Shown: positions 12,868 to 27,800, counted from the stretch's first letter. The stretch: 64,000 nt of DNA from Phoronis australis (GCA_002633005.1 NMRA01000975.1:6175-70174), one strand, 5' to 3'. Notes: generated by a model from the letters alone, not told the origin. Translations and numbers: made by a program.

Positions 12868-15800
12868 CTGAAATACCGCAAGAAATTTAATTCTCACATG
12901 ACCTAGAATATGTTACGACAGGACTTGTTAATAACACCAAGTACGTAATGTTTTGATATTACATGGGCGAATCACGAATTAGTGGTAAGTAGAAAACCAT
13001 ACGCCTTACATTTTATCGTCTGCAAAACACTTATACAACAAAACGCGCGCCAACCAAGCAATGCCGGAGTTACACCGACCTCTAGTCTACATACACTGTC
13101 ACGACGTTACGAAAGCTGAATGCAATTTACAATTGTTAAGTTTGAAACAAAAATGTTAACAAGAAGTAACTGGGTTTACTTTACATCGCACAAGCGTGTT
13201 TTTACAAAAATGGTGTCATGTGGTTGAAAGTTTTAGACACGTCGAATTTTTCGGCAAAAAGATCGTTTTTACGGCAAGCCTCGGGAGTTTGAGGAAATTT
13301 GCAAGAGGTTTAGCCCATGTCATAAACCTGAGACGAGTGTAGGATTTTCTCTCTATATTTGAAATAAAATGGGAGTTCTGAAGGGACACACGCACGGACA
13401 TACACTAACACACACGCGAGTGTGCTCCTAAAAGGCGCGATAGGTGTAGATACTCCCATAGAAGTGGCATACGGGAAGTGTCATTCAAAAGGGTTACCTA
13501 TTCATGGTCATATTTCCCCACAAAAACGCCTTGTCTGCCTCTAAAACTTTCACTTTGGTGAAGGTCAAAATTATACACAAGGTTCTCTTTTCATACACAC
13601 GCACGCACGCACGTCCCCCTACTCACATAAATTCGGCTGTCCTATCTGGAACAAAAGAAAATCACGGAAGCTCCCAACAAAAGTTTGTCTTTTCTGAGTT
13701 TACTCAATAAATGGGTGAGGTATCTTAGTTTTGCAAATTCACCCCCTTCAAAAATGTAGTCTGGTGACCGTGGTGTACACACGTGCCAAAAATGCCGCCA
13801 GCGGCATAGTACAAGAGGGGGTAATTTGCATCTATATCACGAAGCAGGGAGAACCATGATGCAACGCGTCACCATATTTTAGTAATTCACGGTGTCCAAA
13901 TATGTCAGTAGCCTGTGCTGGTTCGACGTGTCCGCAGTCTCCCACCGGAGTCGAGGGCTGCTTTTCAATCCACAGGAATGTACCGTATATCTGCATCTGC
14001 AGGTCGGGTTTCATATGCAAAATTAGCCAGTAAAAAGTTGGCGTGAAAAAAAGTGTGGTGGAAAATTGGTCGCGACAGGGGACAGAAATTTGAGGGGGGA
14101 GGGGTGAATCCAAGACAATTTTAAGACAGTGATTCCTAAATTAAGATTTTGCGGCCTCTTTTGATAACTGGCTATGGGAAAATTTGTAAGACATTTGATA
14201 TTATTTGAATGATCATTAGTTGGTGTATACCAAGAGGAAAAATCCACGGGAGAAAGGGGAAGAGTGACAGGCATGTTCCATTACATTTACTATCTTTTGA
14301 TTATAAAAATTTAACAAGGCAATCAGAGTGCAGGGTGCAAAGACACCGTTTGTTAAAAGCCATAACAGCGAGGTGATATGAACTCAATACTGACATAAGG
14401 GATTAGTATAGCAACAAACCCATGTTAAACATACAGATATGTAAAACTGTTAATAGTGCTTATTTTTCATTACCTAAAGATCGCCTGTGTCTATATATCA
14501 ATATGCATAACGTAGGTGACTACCCGTTTTTTCATTACCTACAGATCACATAGGTCTAAATATAATGAGCATAATGTCGGTGACTATCCGGTTAACACCA
14601 CATCACAAACTATTGTTGGATTTCTCAACCTGATTTTACAATGTACATATATGTACAAGTTCTACTAAGCAGAGAACATCGCCACTTTGAGCTGGCAAGT
14701 CATACTATAACACTCATTTTGGTTAGTTCTGCTTAGCCGTTTGATAAACTACCATCTCAGTTATACTAAAACTGTTCATCTATGTAACATGTATAGTTTA
14801 TGACTCGTTACATTACAGGGCCAAGCAACTCAAACTGCACTTTAGATGAAAAAGAGAAATAAATAACGTGATTGACCGCAGGAAGGGAGGGGGGGGGGCG
14901 GCATGACAAACAAAAGAGAACCCAAGTTCGGAAATACTTAAATTTAGATATTTAAAAAAATTATTTAGATTTATCACCGGAACGAATCATAGACGAGCAT
15001 TGGTCAATGACAGTTTCTCTCTTCTTAAAAATAAAATACACCAAACACATAACGTGATGGAACATCTATACAGTATTCACTGTTAAGATTTTCATACAAG
15101 TTAGGAAAAAGAGCCCTCAACATTCCCGCAGGGGTTCAGCAAGTACCGTACCATACACATGAAATGAGAGATCACTGTACGGGCACAGACTGGTACATTA
15201 GATACTCGATCATTATCACCAGACTAGGAAATTAAAAACTCAAAGGGTAAAACCGCCATTATTTCGAATCACGCCCACACAAACATTGCTTACCTGATGA
15301 CATTTATGACACGCCCAAACGTATGACACTTCCTGCGCTGTAGGTGGAACGTCGTTTCTGGCCGCCTTGAAATCGTCTAAAGCTTGGCGATACCAATTCC
15401 GCGCTGACACAGGCCGCGGGGAGGGATGAGGCGGTCTGCTACTGAAAAACCATAAACTGTTTCCAGTACCACCAGAAGAAACATAAGTCTGTCTCCACGT
15501 CACTCGTCTTTTGCAATAAACAGTAACACGCCGTTGTATTCTTTGTCGTCGGCAAACTGCACCTGATGTCGTCTCTTGGTGGGTCCGCTCGTACACGGAG
15601 ACAATGCTTTCAAGGCACTGAAAGATTTCTTCACACGCCTCTCTATTATCTTCGTTCCTATCTGGGTGCCAGTGCATGAAAAGTCGATCCATGAATCGTT
15701 CTCTTTGATCGTCTGTCATTCTCCAAGCTTCCTGCACCTGCTTTTCAATGTCTCGTATGGCCTCTACTTTGTTCAGAGAATTACCATGTAGGTCCTCGTT

Positions 15801-18800
15801 CTGCGGGACGGGACGCCAAAAGTTGTACAGGTCTACAGCATTTACTTCTACTTCACCGTCTCCGATGCTTACAAGGTAGCGTCTTATGAAGGCATCCGGG
15901 TTCTCTGTGCAGTCTCTTAGAATCATGGCTATTATGAACTCTGGTTCGCCATTATCGTTCCGCCGACCGGAATCATAACCCACTAAGTCACCGTCGTCAA
16001 ACCTGAAGAAGCCTTGCTCCAGCAAGTGGTTCATGTCATCAGGAATCTTGTCACCGGGAACAACCCCAGCTTCTTCGACAGGCAATCTCCGAATTTTGTG
16101 TCTATCCAGAATAACGTAAAGATCTTGGAGCGAGTTTTCAAGCTTCAGAAGTTCTACCAGTAGTAATACGTCGACTTCAATGTTTACTCCTAAATGATTT
16201 ACAATGTCCATTGCCAGGACAATATAAACATCAGCAGGCCGTACATTAGAATTGATATAAACCTTGAAGAGAGAACATTCCCCACGTACTACAGACACAT
16301 TCTTGCTTGTTTTGCTTTCACACAATTTACTTCCGGACGCGTCCACATAATACTCCTTAATGGTTTCAGCTTCGAAAACTTCGATGTTGCCAAATTTCTC
16401 TCGAACAAACTTTAGAATACCTTTTACAGATAGGTTAGTATTGGAGTGGACGTGACACATAAGTCTGGCAAAAGCAATGTGAAAAACGTCACATTTGAGT
16501 CGCTCATGAATAGCTTTAACAAAGTTATCATGTGATTGGTCATGCCTAAGTATTTCGCCCTCTTTTTCAATTTTTGTATGTACGAGGTCAGACAATATTA
16601 ATGGACGATACTGTCCTGGAAGAAGTGATATCTTGTCTTTGTAGTCATTTTCAAATGACGCTGTAATAGCCAGCGGTGGGTAGGCAATTGCGTCACCGAG
16701 TTCTTCATAAACTCGATCGTCGTCAATGACAACACACTTATCAGCAGCAACCATTTTCTTGTCACGTGTTGGCAAAAATAGACCATTGGGGAATCTTGCA
16801 TTCCTAATGTCTTCATCAGAACAGCTTAGCAAAGCTAAGAGAGCTTTTTGTGCCTTCTTAAATTCTTCACAATGAAGAGTGTCTCCACTAGCACACGACA
16901 TAATTTCGTAAAGGACGCCTCCAAGGAGATTTACGCTGAGCACACGGCTAGTTCCCAGCATTACAAAAAGATCTAGGAACTGTGCGATGTTCGAAGGCAA
17001 TTTAAATAGATACGGTCGGATTTGATGCCCTTCTGTGATGTCTTCTACCACTTGTCTGGCAAACACAAACATATTGTGATCACTGATAACTACTAATGGT
17101 GTCCTTCGAAGTTTTTCTTGCTCAGAAAAACTCAAACTAGAGTGACTGAAAAACGAATAAATGCTTCTCATAACAGTTAGAATAAGGCCAGTGTCCCATG
17201 CTGTTTGATGTTCAATCGGTTTATGCATTTGGATTGAGGAGCACAAATTAAAGCAGTGCCTGACGACCAGAGAAGATGGTGGATGTAGGTAAGCGCCCAA
17301 AGACCCAGCAAGACTCTCATTGATGTTTGAAAAGCGTGGTAACATAATGGCGGAGCTCCAACACAAATGAACGTTACCACTGCCAAGAACAGCCCCATTA
17401 AACTTTGCGAATCTTTCTTCATTGAAGCAGGCATGAAGTTGGATAATTTCAGGAGGCAGTCGTTCTTGAACGACAAATTCTATATCCTTCAACTGGTGGA
17501 GGACGTCAGCATGTTCTTCATGATTTTCCAAAAGATAAATAGTCAAAATCCGCGACTTTCTGAACTTGTCTTCATAATCTAGTTCACTATCAAGACATGC
17601 AATGGTCTGAGCAAAACTGACTAACTGGTCACCTGAAACAGTTTGCTGTAACCCAAGGTCTAACAAGAAGGAATGCCAACCTGAACTCTTGAATGGTATA
17701 GGAGGGAAATTTCGCTCTTCCAACATCTCGGCAAAAATGTCCAGCTCCCAATCGAAGAACTCACTAGCTGTGCACAGTATCCCACTTTCTCCTTTAATGA
17801 ACGGGGCATTTCTCAGACTTGACAAAAACGACTTACGCTTTTGATGGTCTCTAAAGCCTGGCATGATATGGTCTTTTATATACGTTAGATGGTCAAGTCT
17901 TCCATTCCCTGACATTTCACCAAAATGTTGAAGTATGTAGTTGGCATACAGATCGGACCGTTCAATCCTCTCGATTCCAAGACAATCCATCACTTCTCTT
18001 TCTTGGACCATTCTGTCCAAGAACACAACACTGCTATCGCTTTCCCACACGTGAGCATCTGTAGATGGTACATTATATGTGAGCACCACGCCTCGTTTGT
18101 CATCGAGTTTGACAAGAGAGCCGCCTTTAGTGCAAAAAAATGGCAGGTGCTTAATTCTTCTCAGAATGGTTGAGTCTTTGTTTGCAACAGAGCAGAGATA
18201 CCTAAGCAATGTGAAACCCTGTTGTTTGTCCAAAACGCCATCAATTGAAACACTTTCTTGTCGTAATTCAATAGCACGTAACACGTCCAAGGGATTGTCC
18301 ACGCTGCTAACAATTGAGTGAAGAGCGTGGCAATCGTGCAGCTTGTCGTCGTATAGAAATGGCACACCCAAGACTTCCAGGGAGCACAACACTGGACGTT
18401 CCATCAGTTTATCGCTGTTATTGACAACACTTTTACATTTTCCAATTTGAACTAGAACAAGTTCGTTTTTCCTTCGACATGCTGGTACGAGACAGAATTT
18501 CGAGAGTGGATTGAGGGAAATCGTTTTGACGTCTTTCAGAAGTTTTGCTTTCGTATCGATAAAAGACCAGAATTTTCCAATCCATTCACACCTGATTTCG
18601 TCCAACTTAAGTTCATTTCTGCTTTCAAATTCCTTCGGCAACATATTCGATAGTGACTGTACAGAAAGCTCTTTGAATACACGTGTGTGAAGATAATGGG
18701 AAAGCGGCGAAAACACTTCGCTCACCAGCTGTTGGTGAACGAAGTTGTCGTGATAGTTTGGTGTTGCTAAACTTGTGTAAGGGGACAAGAACATTTGGGA

Positions 18801-21800
18801 ATGGATAGAAAAGGTTTTGATACTTTCTGCCTCAGTCATTAGAAGTCGGGTACCTTCCAGACGTTTCTCAAACTCTTTTCTGTTTTTCTTACAGTGCTTA
18901 AGAATTTCAATGACTTCTTCGGTGGTTAGCATTGTTTCGTTACTTATGCTAGGTTTTCTAAAGAACTCCATTACGGTTTCAGGTGTTGACGTGCGAACTG
19001 CGACTTTACTTTTTGTAAATTCGTTCACTAACAACGAGAATGGCTCCCACAAAAGGTTCAGACCACACCTAAGAACTACAGTGGCGAGTTTCTGGTACCT
19101 TTTTATCTCAGTATCAGTCGCTGGCAAGGCAATTGAGCTCGTTCGCAGGTTATCGAATATGGCTCCATTCACTCCTTTCTCGCGAGCTGGTAGCCACGTC
19201 ACTGAGCACCTATCCTGGTCATCTGAAGGACTATGAACTACTGGCAGAGCTTCAACATCTTTGGTGTCTAGGATGCAATAAAATCTTCGGACTATTGAAT
19301 TAGCGAAGTCAGAAGTGTTTTCAGTTTTAGGAAACAAGCTTAGATATGTGCGCAATCTTGATCTTGACGTAGTGCTATCCGTCAAACAAACAACACGCTT
19401 TTTGAACTCTACCACCAAACGTAAGTAGGCATGAGCAATGACATGGCGTATCAAAATATCATTCCACTCCGTCTTAATATCCCCATCCGTAGATTTCCAA
19501 ACACTTCGCCTTGCTTCATGATCGAGTGCAAAATGCCCATTAACATGGACGGGCAAATGAGTTTTCTGAGGCAATGGAAGAAAACAAAAAACACTGTGTC
19601 GGTACATCTGTCTGGGGGCGGTTAACTCACACGCTACACCGGCACGAGGAAGAAGTGCCAACTCTTTTCTAGAAATAGCGTTGCAAATACTCTCAGATTT
19701 GTGTTCACTGTCTTCAAATCCAAATTTTTGAACAACGAGCCATCTTTTGTTCGTTCTAGCGGAATCAATTACTGACATCTCATATGCAACTTCCTTCGAC
19801 GGAATAGACCAGATATCTTTAAGTAACGCTGATTTCGTAAAAGATTTAAACTTGGTTAACTCTTCCACTTCGCTACTGCTGTCAACAGTAGCTGTAACGG
19901 TGAAGGCGTCAATATCAGACTTTTCATCTTTAATCTCGTACAGACTAATCTTCCTAACGTTATTCATGAAAAGCAAACACGTCTGAGCTTCCAACTTCAA
20001 GTTCGATAGCAATGTGCGAGCATTTTCAACACTGGTGGGATATTTCTTGATTTCAGATTTCTCTGCCATTTCAGAAGTTCTCAATGGAAATCTGAAAAGA
20101 GTGCCGGCAGCCGACAGTGCGGCTCTGCTACGCACACTGTCGTAGCATCCAAAAACGGAGGGAAACGTGTTTCTTAGTTTATCCAAATTTCCAAAGCACC
20201 TTCCTGGAGCCCCTGAGGTTGCAGCAGGGACGTACGAACAATGAGGGTCGAATACATACAACCTCTCACCTTCACCTGTCAGGTTTGTGAGAAAGGAAGG
20301 TGCGTCCGTGAGGTGGTACACTGCGTTGAAGCCGACTCCGTACTGGCCTGTTTTCGTGGGATCACTTCCCTTATTTCCTTCTCCAAGGTTTTGGATACCC
20401 TCCACGTCTTCCTTGGTGAAAGGTTTGTTGTTGTAAACACAAAGCGCGGGGCCCTGTAAAGGCTTCCAACTGTCTTCAAAGATTCTATCATTTGGATGAT
20501 TACGACTGTCGAGACAAAAGTGGACCTCTGTTGCCTGAGCATCGTCAGCGTTTTGTAGCAATTCCTTCAATATATCCACTTGGCCAGGATACCCATCAAG
20601 AATTCTTTTAATTCTGTTTGTAAGCTTTTCTTTTTGACCAAATGGTATTCCAATCGACGCATCTTCTAGTGCTTTACTACGCTTTGTCTGAACTCCTAAA
20701 GCATTGGCCACGCGATATGTAATGTCACTGTCTACAAATGGCATTTCATTGTCAAGTATCCAGGGACAATCATTGAAACACATGGTAGAAGCTAGCTGTA
20801 AGACTTTGTCTGCTTCATTTGGCAAATACACTTCGTTGACAGGGGGTTCCTCTTTCATGGAATCTGCAATGCATTTTGCAACATCCCTAGCAAGGCAAAG
20901 CATCTCTGAGGTCAAAGGGTTATCGTCAAATAGTATTTTCATATCCGAAAGAAGTGTACAGTACTGTTGAACACTAAACTTTTTCGCAACACCCATTGCT
21001 TCTAGAAGTTTGCGAAAATCCCGGATCATGTCAGTAGGTGCTTTGAAGAGGAAAGGAGGGAAGCCTTCTGAAAAAGAAACCTCAGATGGCGTAACAAACT
21101 TATTTCTCTCAGCAATAAGAACACACTTCTTGTCCTTAAAGATATCTTGGAATTTAGGAGTTGGAGGATTCCTAAGTCTGCTTTGTAAATACTTGTAGAT
21201 GTCGTTCGTTACACGACGCAAATTGGTTGGCGCACTACTGTTTTCAATTGCATCAACCACGTTAGAAAGATTGACAATGACGTCCTCCATTAAAAGTTGA
21301 GCATGAGTCATTCCAGCAATCAATTTGACACTTGCTATTTCTCTCACCGTTCCGACAAGATTGTCTGACGACACTTCACACAACATGGAGGGTTTTTGGA
21401 ACTTTTCATTTTGACCATACCACTCCAGTGAAATTGGGTATTCACCAGGGCGCATTTTCACAGGTATCCAAGATGTGTCTTCTAAGCATTGTTTCAAATT
21501 TCCAGCACAGTTAATTCGTTCCTTGAGATAATCTGGCCGAACGCGAAGCAATTGCAGAATTTCATTCGCTTTTTCAACTCCTTTCTGATAAGGTAAGCCA
21601 ACGAGTAGCTGCGAAGCTTGGAGTATTTCTAGTGGCAGCACGTCTTTCAAAGTCCTCAAACCAAGTTGGCGAAGATGAGGTAGAATGTCATACGATGCAC
21701 AAGATCCATCAAGAAAGACTGGTTGACCATAGAAAAGGCGTCGAAGTTTATGGTCTTCCGGATCGAATAGACTTGTGAGATTTACAAGTTCTCCATCACT

Positions 21801-24800
21801 ACGAAGGAAAATGCTACATTCCTTAATGCATTTCTTCAACTTCGACTCATTGTTTACTAGCTGCATGTGATTTCTAATGACGTGTGTTAAAAGGTCTTCG
21901 ACTTCTTTATTAGAGTACCTTGAGATATGACAGCACATTATATCTACCAACAAGTCTTTCAAGGTAATTACTTTCCCTTTCAGCGACAGGCACAAATGTT
22001 TTGTTCTTTCGTCTTCCGGTTGGATCAAAGGGTTTGGTAATCTGAATGGTATTGACTCAATCGGTGACATTATTTTAATGTCTTGAAGTGAATGCAATGT
22101 GTTTTCACAGAAACTGAGCGTATTTGTAGTCACGTTGAACATCGGCAAAGACCTCAGCAGTTCGCGGTGCTCATCCAGAATATAAGCATCAGCTTTTGCA
22201 AGCTCAGAGCGAAATTTGTACACCAAGTCGTGTGGAACAGCTTTCATCTTTGTTACAACGCTTGTTCTGTCAAGGACTGAAAGTGCACTTAACAACCCAG
22301 AAATTGAAGGTGGGTTCACGTACTCATGAATCAATGGATGACGTTTGACAAAAGGAAACAACCCGTCAACAACTACAACTCCCAACACCTCTGCCATTGG
22401 GAATACGGGGTTAAGGACACTGCTCATCTCTGCATCCTTGTAAATGATTGGGCTATTCTTGGACAAACGCTTCAAGTACGTCGACCCATCGCATATGCGA
22501 AGTGGCAGTAGACACATATCTTCAATACGCCAAAGGTCTTTGGGGAACATTCTCACCAGATAGTTCCACACAGTTTCAGACCAACATAAACTTAGATGCA
22601 TCTCATTATCAGGATTCCAAGGACACATGTCTCCACTCACAGGCGAAGGAGCGACCAGGGATAGCATCTTCACCACATGTTCTTTTGTCATCATCGTCAA
22701 GTTCGTTTTCTCTGCAATGTTACAAAATCATACCAGTCTACATAAGTATAGCTTCAAAAGGTAGTCTGTTTAATTGCGAAAGGGAATCAGCAATACCAAT
22801 ATACTCAATTCGTTGACCTGTTGTTGTATCGGTCAAAAATACACAGATGCAATGATTCAAACACATTTTAGGGTGAAATTTAGAAATGTGTCACGTGCAA
22901 AGTATCAAAAACACGTCAAGCCACCACTCAAATATTTTGGTGTGTTTTTATACATACATTGTGATTTCAAGCTTTTGAAAAATAATGAAACTTACCGGAC
23001 TTCGCAATTCTCTCAAGAAGTTGTTGTCCGTCGGAGTTTACATTCTGACTGATTAGTCGATTTTCAAGACCTGGAAATAATTTCGACGAGTGATCGCTGG
23101 TTGTAAGGTAAACCGTATCGTGTTCATTGTATTGATTCTGGAATACCGTGAAGAGTCCGCTTGCCAATGGGAGCAACTTGAGGTCAATAAGGCCACTGTA
23201 ATGCTCATCTGCTACTGCATAGGCCAAGATCTCCAAACAATGAGTTTCATTTTCTGGAAATGGTTCCACAGTATTTTGAATATCCAACACCGCTCTTCTC
23301 AAATGTCCAGGAGTGACAACCTCTTTGTCGAATCGTTCCAACGCAAACTTCACATGTTCTGGAATGCAGACGACGGGTCTGCCAGCTTTCAGTAGTATGG
23401 CATTAATCACGTCTGAATGTTCAGTCTCAGAGAGAAAGCTGAACAACGCTTGATCAAGTGTTATATGTTGACCGCCTCCTTGTTCAGTGAAGAGGAAAGG
23501 AACAGTCTTAACATAGTCCAGAAAACAATGTACCATTTGAAGCCACTTGCTGTCTACAGCTCCTAAATACGGAATTGCCTGGTGTATGAGGTTCTGGGGA
23601 ATCTTGAGACTTGTTCCTTCCCGGATGAGCTCTGTGTAAGCCAGAGGCACAGCCTCTTCTAACATTGCTTGGTTCCAAAGCAAGCTCCTGTCCGTCAACT
23701 CGGAGCTCAGTTGCTCGGCGCTAGGCCACTTTAAATGACGCCTATTTTGATCAATGGCGAGGAAGCCGTTCACATGGATAGGTAGGCCCGTTTGGCTCTT
23801 TTGTTCCACAGGAAGTGGCAAGAAACAGAAAACGTGACCTTGAGGGTCTTGAGGCTGAAAGTTACGATCCAGAGACATTGCAACAGCTACCCAGGGAAGA
23901 TAGTACAACGTCTTTTCTTCAAACAATCGCTTTAATTTAGCCAAACGATCACCACCGGCGAAAAAGTTTGCGACCAGCCATCGATGTGATGTTTTTACCG
24001 ACACGGTATTTTCTGAATGAATTGTCTTCTCTTGAGTAAAGCAAACAGAAGTATCCAGCCAGTTTTTGGAGTCAATTGCTTTCAGAAATGACTGCATGTT
24101 CTCTCTAACACTTGTGGAGTTTTCAGATAATTCCACTTTAAAGAACATGCTTGGCTGCTGGTCGCGAGACTCGCGTATATACAACTCTATTGACTCCAGT
24201 GATGAGAGGAAGAGCAAGCACATGTAAGAGTACTGCTCAAACTGCTCAAAGAGAACTTTCACCTTATTTAAAGGATATTCATCGGGACACAGCTCTGAGT
24301 TGTTACTGGTTGTTCTCAACGGGAATCGGAATAATGTGCCGGGATAGTAATTATCAGTGATACGAGTTTGATTGAAAATGAGTCCCACGTTAGGGTCAGT
24401 GAACGGGGAATAAAACCCTGATTGATCGCCACTAATGTCAACCAGTTTCCAGCAAGCTCCTTTGGTAGGGCGATCTTTGGCATCGCGAAAATATTTCTCA
24501 TGAGGGTCAAGGAAACCAATCTTGTCTCCACTAAGAATTCCCGGCATATCTGCAATGAAACACAATGAAATTTTCAAACTGCATTAGTGAGTGTCACTTT
24601 GGATGACAACTTAGAGCAGTGATTTCTGAACTGAAACATCAGAGTATTTTGAGGAAACGACGTAGTTATGTTAGGTGCATGGATTGAAATACCTGTCATG
24701 TGGAATACGGATTTGAAACCTAGCCCAAACCGGCCCACTTTGATCGGGTCATCTTTCTTAAAGCTGTCATAAATGGTGCGGATTCCCATCCAGTCTTGCT

Positions 24801-27800
24801 CAGTAAACGTGGCGTCGTTGAAGGCGTATAGCGCAGGACCCTATAGTACACCATGGCTATTTTAAGTTTGGTTTGTAAAACCAATGCATAAAACACACTC
24901 ACATATTACAGCAACGACAAAACAAACTCCGTTAGGTAGACATCAATCCCTATATCCGCCACTCTCACCTTCCCTTTCTCCCATTCACTGTTGATATTCC
25001 CCATCCTAGTTTTACTCTAGTCTCCCTCCCTCACACACTCCTTCCCTCACACCCTCTTTCTCTTGATAACGCCCACCCCAGCTCCACTCCGGTCTCCCTC
25101 CCTCACACACTCCATCCGTTACACCCTCCTTCCCTCTCTCCCTTCCTAGCTCCCACCCCAATTCCACCACGGTCCCCCTCCCTCACACACTCCATCAATC
25201 ACTTCCTCCTCACCCTCTCCGACCTCAGTAGTTCCCACCTCATTGTTCTACTCAAATGTCCCGCATATAGAGGCATGCGCTGAAGTTCAGCAATTAAGCG
25301 CTCAATCGAGGGGTTGTCTGGTAACATGAAAACGTTTTAAATGAGTTGACAATTACGTAGTCTACAATATCATAATGCATATTCGTGAAGTCAGGATTAT
25401 TGCATTGCTATCCAGCTTCCGTTCAGTAACTTGCTTTACCATGTTATACCACGCAGTTACACAAGCAACTGACAGGACTTTTCAATATATTTCACCGACA
25501 TCAACGTCAGTAAACTTACTCTTCAATTTCGTTTTTGTCAAATTTTCATAAATCAAGTTCCAAAACAAACCAAATTAGACAACACGAATTCCCAGATTGC
25601 ATATTTGTTTACTTTATTTGTAAATAAATGGTCATATCTGACTTTTAAAAAGGCAGCACAAAACCCCTCTTGCATCAACAAGTTTTTATTGCTTTCTGTA
25701 TCTGAACATTTCATTTGAAACCGATCAGCCACTTCTGAGGTATGATGTTTCGAAATTTGGCCATTTTCAAGTCCTACGTGACCAAATGAGATTCTACATT
25801 TGTGTTCTAAGCCCCAGTGAAAACACCGCTGTCTTCAAGCTAATGCCTCGTTGACAGATACCACTGCACTGTTGTGTTATTACATTTCAGTGTGTACACA
25901 CATACTTTGGCCTCAGGAGTGTACATGTGAAGCTGCGCTTTTATTCTAAATCAGGTGCATGCGCCTTTCCCCTGCATCAGGAACATGCACCTGTCCACTA
26001 CATCGGGTGTATGCGTCTATTCCCCACATCAGGTGTGTGTGCGCCTACTCCCCACATCAGGTTATGCGCCTATACCCTACATCAGGTTATGCGCCTATAC
26101 CCTAAATCCAATTCATGCGCCTGCATAAGAAACATTTCACCAAAAAACTAAGGAGCACATTTCTAAAGTACCCGTGAGTGAATCTTGACTTGTTTGTTAC
26201 AAATCAGTAGATGTTCATGTGCATTGAATTCACCAAAAGGCAAACAAAAATGCCTGAGTTTACAACAATTTACTGGGTGTGTTCGTTTAGACCTGTAGAT
26301 TATACAGACCCAAGTAGACGCAACAGCGTACGTTGTCCCAGGAAAATATTTTGCATACAGTGCACCAATAAAAGGGAATCGCCTCACCATTACAAGCTGA
26401 AAATACTGAACAAGTCGTTTACAAGTAATGTAAAGAAAAGCTAACTATTGCAGAGGTAGTAATTCACAAGTGTACGCAAGCGGTCACCAGAAATTTAGCT
26501 TGCATGCTGACGTAGCTACCAAGCGCAAGGTCCCCTGTCCATTGTAAAAGAACTCTCCCCAAGGTGGACATTTAATTCACATTTGCGCATATATAGGCAA
26601 ACCACATCTAGAGCATTTCTCACGAAATATTTCGGATAGAGGCCCATGAGCCTACATTAACTGACGCCTTTTGGTATGCTGTTAGCTGAAGTGTTTTAAG
26701 ACAGGTGTCACCACTGTTCCACAAAGTATGACGTTACAAAGCATTTTTTCGTTCCAGGAACACACTATTGTAATAGTATTATACCCGTTTCCCATTTTAA
26801 CAAGCGCGTTCAATCATTGCCCGTTCTGTTCAAGGTGTAGATAAAGCACACGGGTTCCTTAGAGTGTCAGTGTCAGGTAGTGGCCCAGTTATGTACCTAT
26901 TGCCGAGAGAAAGCAGGACCTGCAGGAAAAGTCGCAGTTCATAACGCTTTAATTGCATTTTATTCCAATTTCTTCACATTTCTTACCTGAAAATGCACAA
27001 GCTCTGGGTGAACCAAGTGTTCTGTATTTGCTGGAAAAGTTGACTTGTCAAATAAGAACTTGATCGTCTTTGCTTTGGCATCCTCAGCATTCTGAATTAG
27101 CTCCTGAGAAAGTAAAGAATTTCAAACTCTAATTACAATGGTGATGATGATAGTGATGATGATGACGTTGAGAGTGACATTGACTGGTGTTCGTTACTGT
27201 TGATGTAGAAGACGTCACTGACAGCACTGGCCAATGAGGATGAAGAGGTGGTAATATTGTGATGATGACTATGAGGCAAACAGTGATGATTACAGTAAAG
27301 TTGCACGATTGGGTCGCCCCAAGTTCAATCCTTCTTAGGTATACATCGGGGTAGAGATCAATAACCCAGAAGCACCTCACTAAAAAGCAAGACGTTGAAT
27401 GATTACGTGTATTTTAAAGGAGAGCACCTGATTTTGGCTAGATTTTTCTAGTTGCAAGACAGCTACTGAACTCTACCCTGGCGTGCGTCCAGGGACGCAA
27501 ACGCGATAATCTCATGAGTTCGCAAGAATACCAACTGATGACTTCGCGAGATATTGTCAGGTATTGCAAGCGAAGCACACGACCACACTAGCTTCCTTGG
27601 CGAAACTCTTGCTTCTGCGATGTATACTAGAGAGGAACAGAGAATTTTAAGTGTAGAAAAGCATGGTTACGTGCATGTATAACATTAGTTTTTGATTCCT
27701 GTTATAGTACAGAGCAAATATATTTTTTCCGGGCGAATGAGCACTTACACAACAAAACACTAGGATGCAATGTCTCTGTAACAACTGCGTGTGCGCCGCC

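Larger units (their letters stand above)
12868..15293 (-). other. Gene B last intron, repeat-bearing
   Basis: This 2.4-kb intron holds copy 2 of an interspersed repeat (12978-13360), a short CA/CG-rich stretch near 13596, and an open frame with coding appearance at 13832-13996. A poly-G run sits near 14886. Two related words, TTTTTCATTACCTA followed by AGATC, lie near 14462 and 14528 as a local direct repeat of about 66 bp. Confidence 0.5.
24841..26986 (-). other. Gene B intron 3, with two tandem repeats
   Basis: The intron contains a pyrimidine-rich tandem repeat (about 25000-25300) and a 24-28 bp minisatellite (25949-26127). The rest is unremarkable AT-rich sequence. Confidence 0.6.

Noticed and set aside
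13590-13612. CACGCACGCACG run
   Set aside because: A short simple repeat with no further structure.
15576-22511. Many 60-140 codon open frames on the plus strand across 15.5-22.5 kb
   Set aside because: They lie opposite the giant sacsin-like exon and are shadows of its codon structure; none has a recognisable family or splice context.
25949-26127. Regular repeats that might suggest a CRISPR array
   Set aside because: Units are directly adjacent with no unique spacers, and the DNA is eukaryotic; it is a minisatellite.
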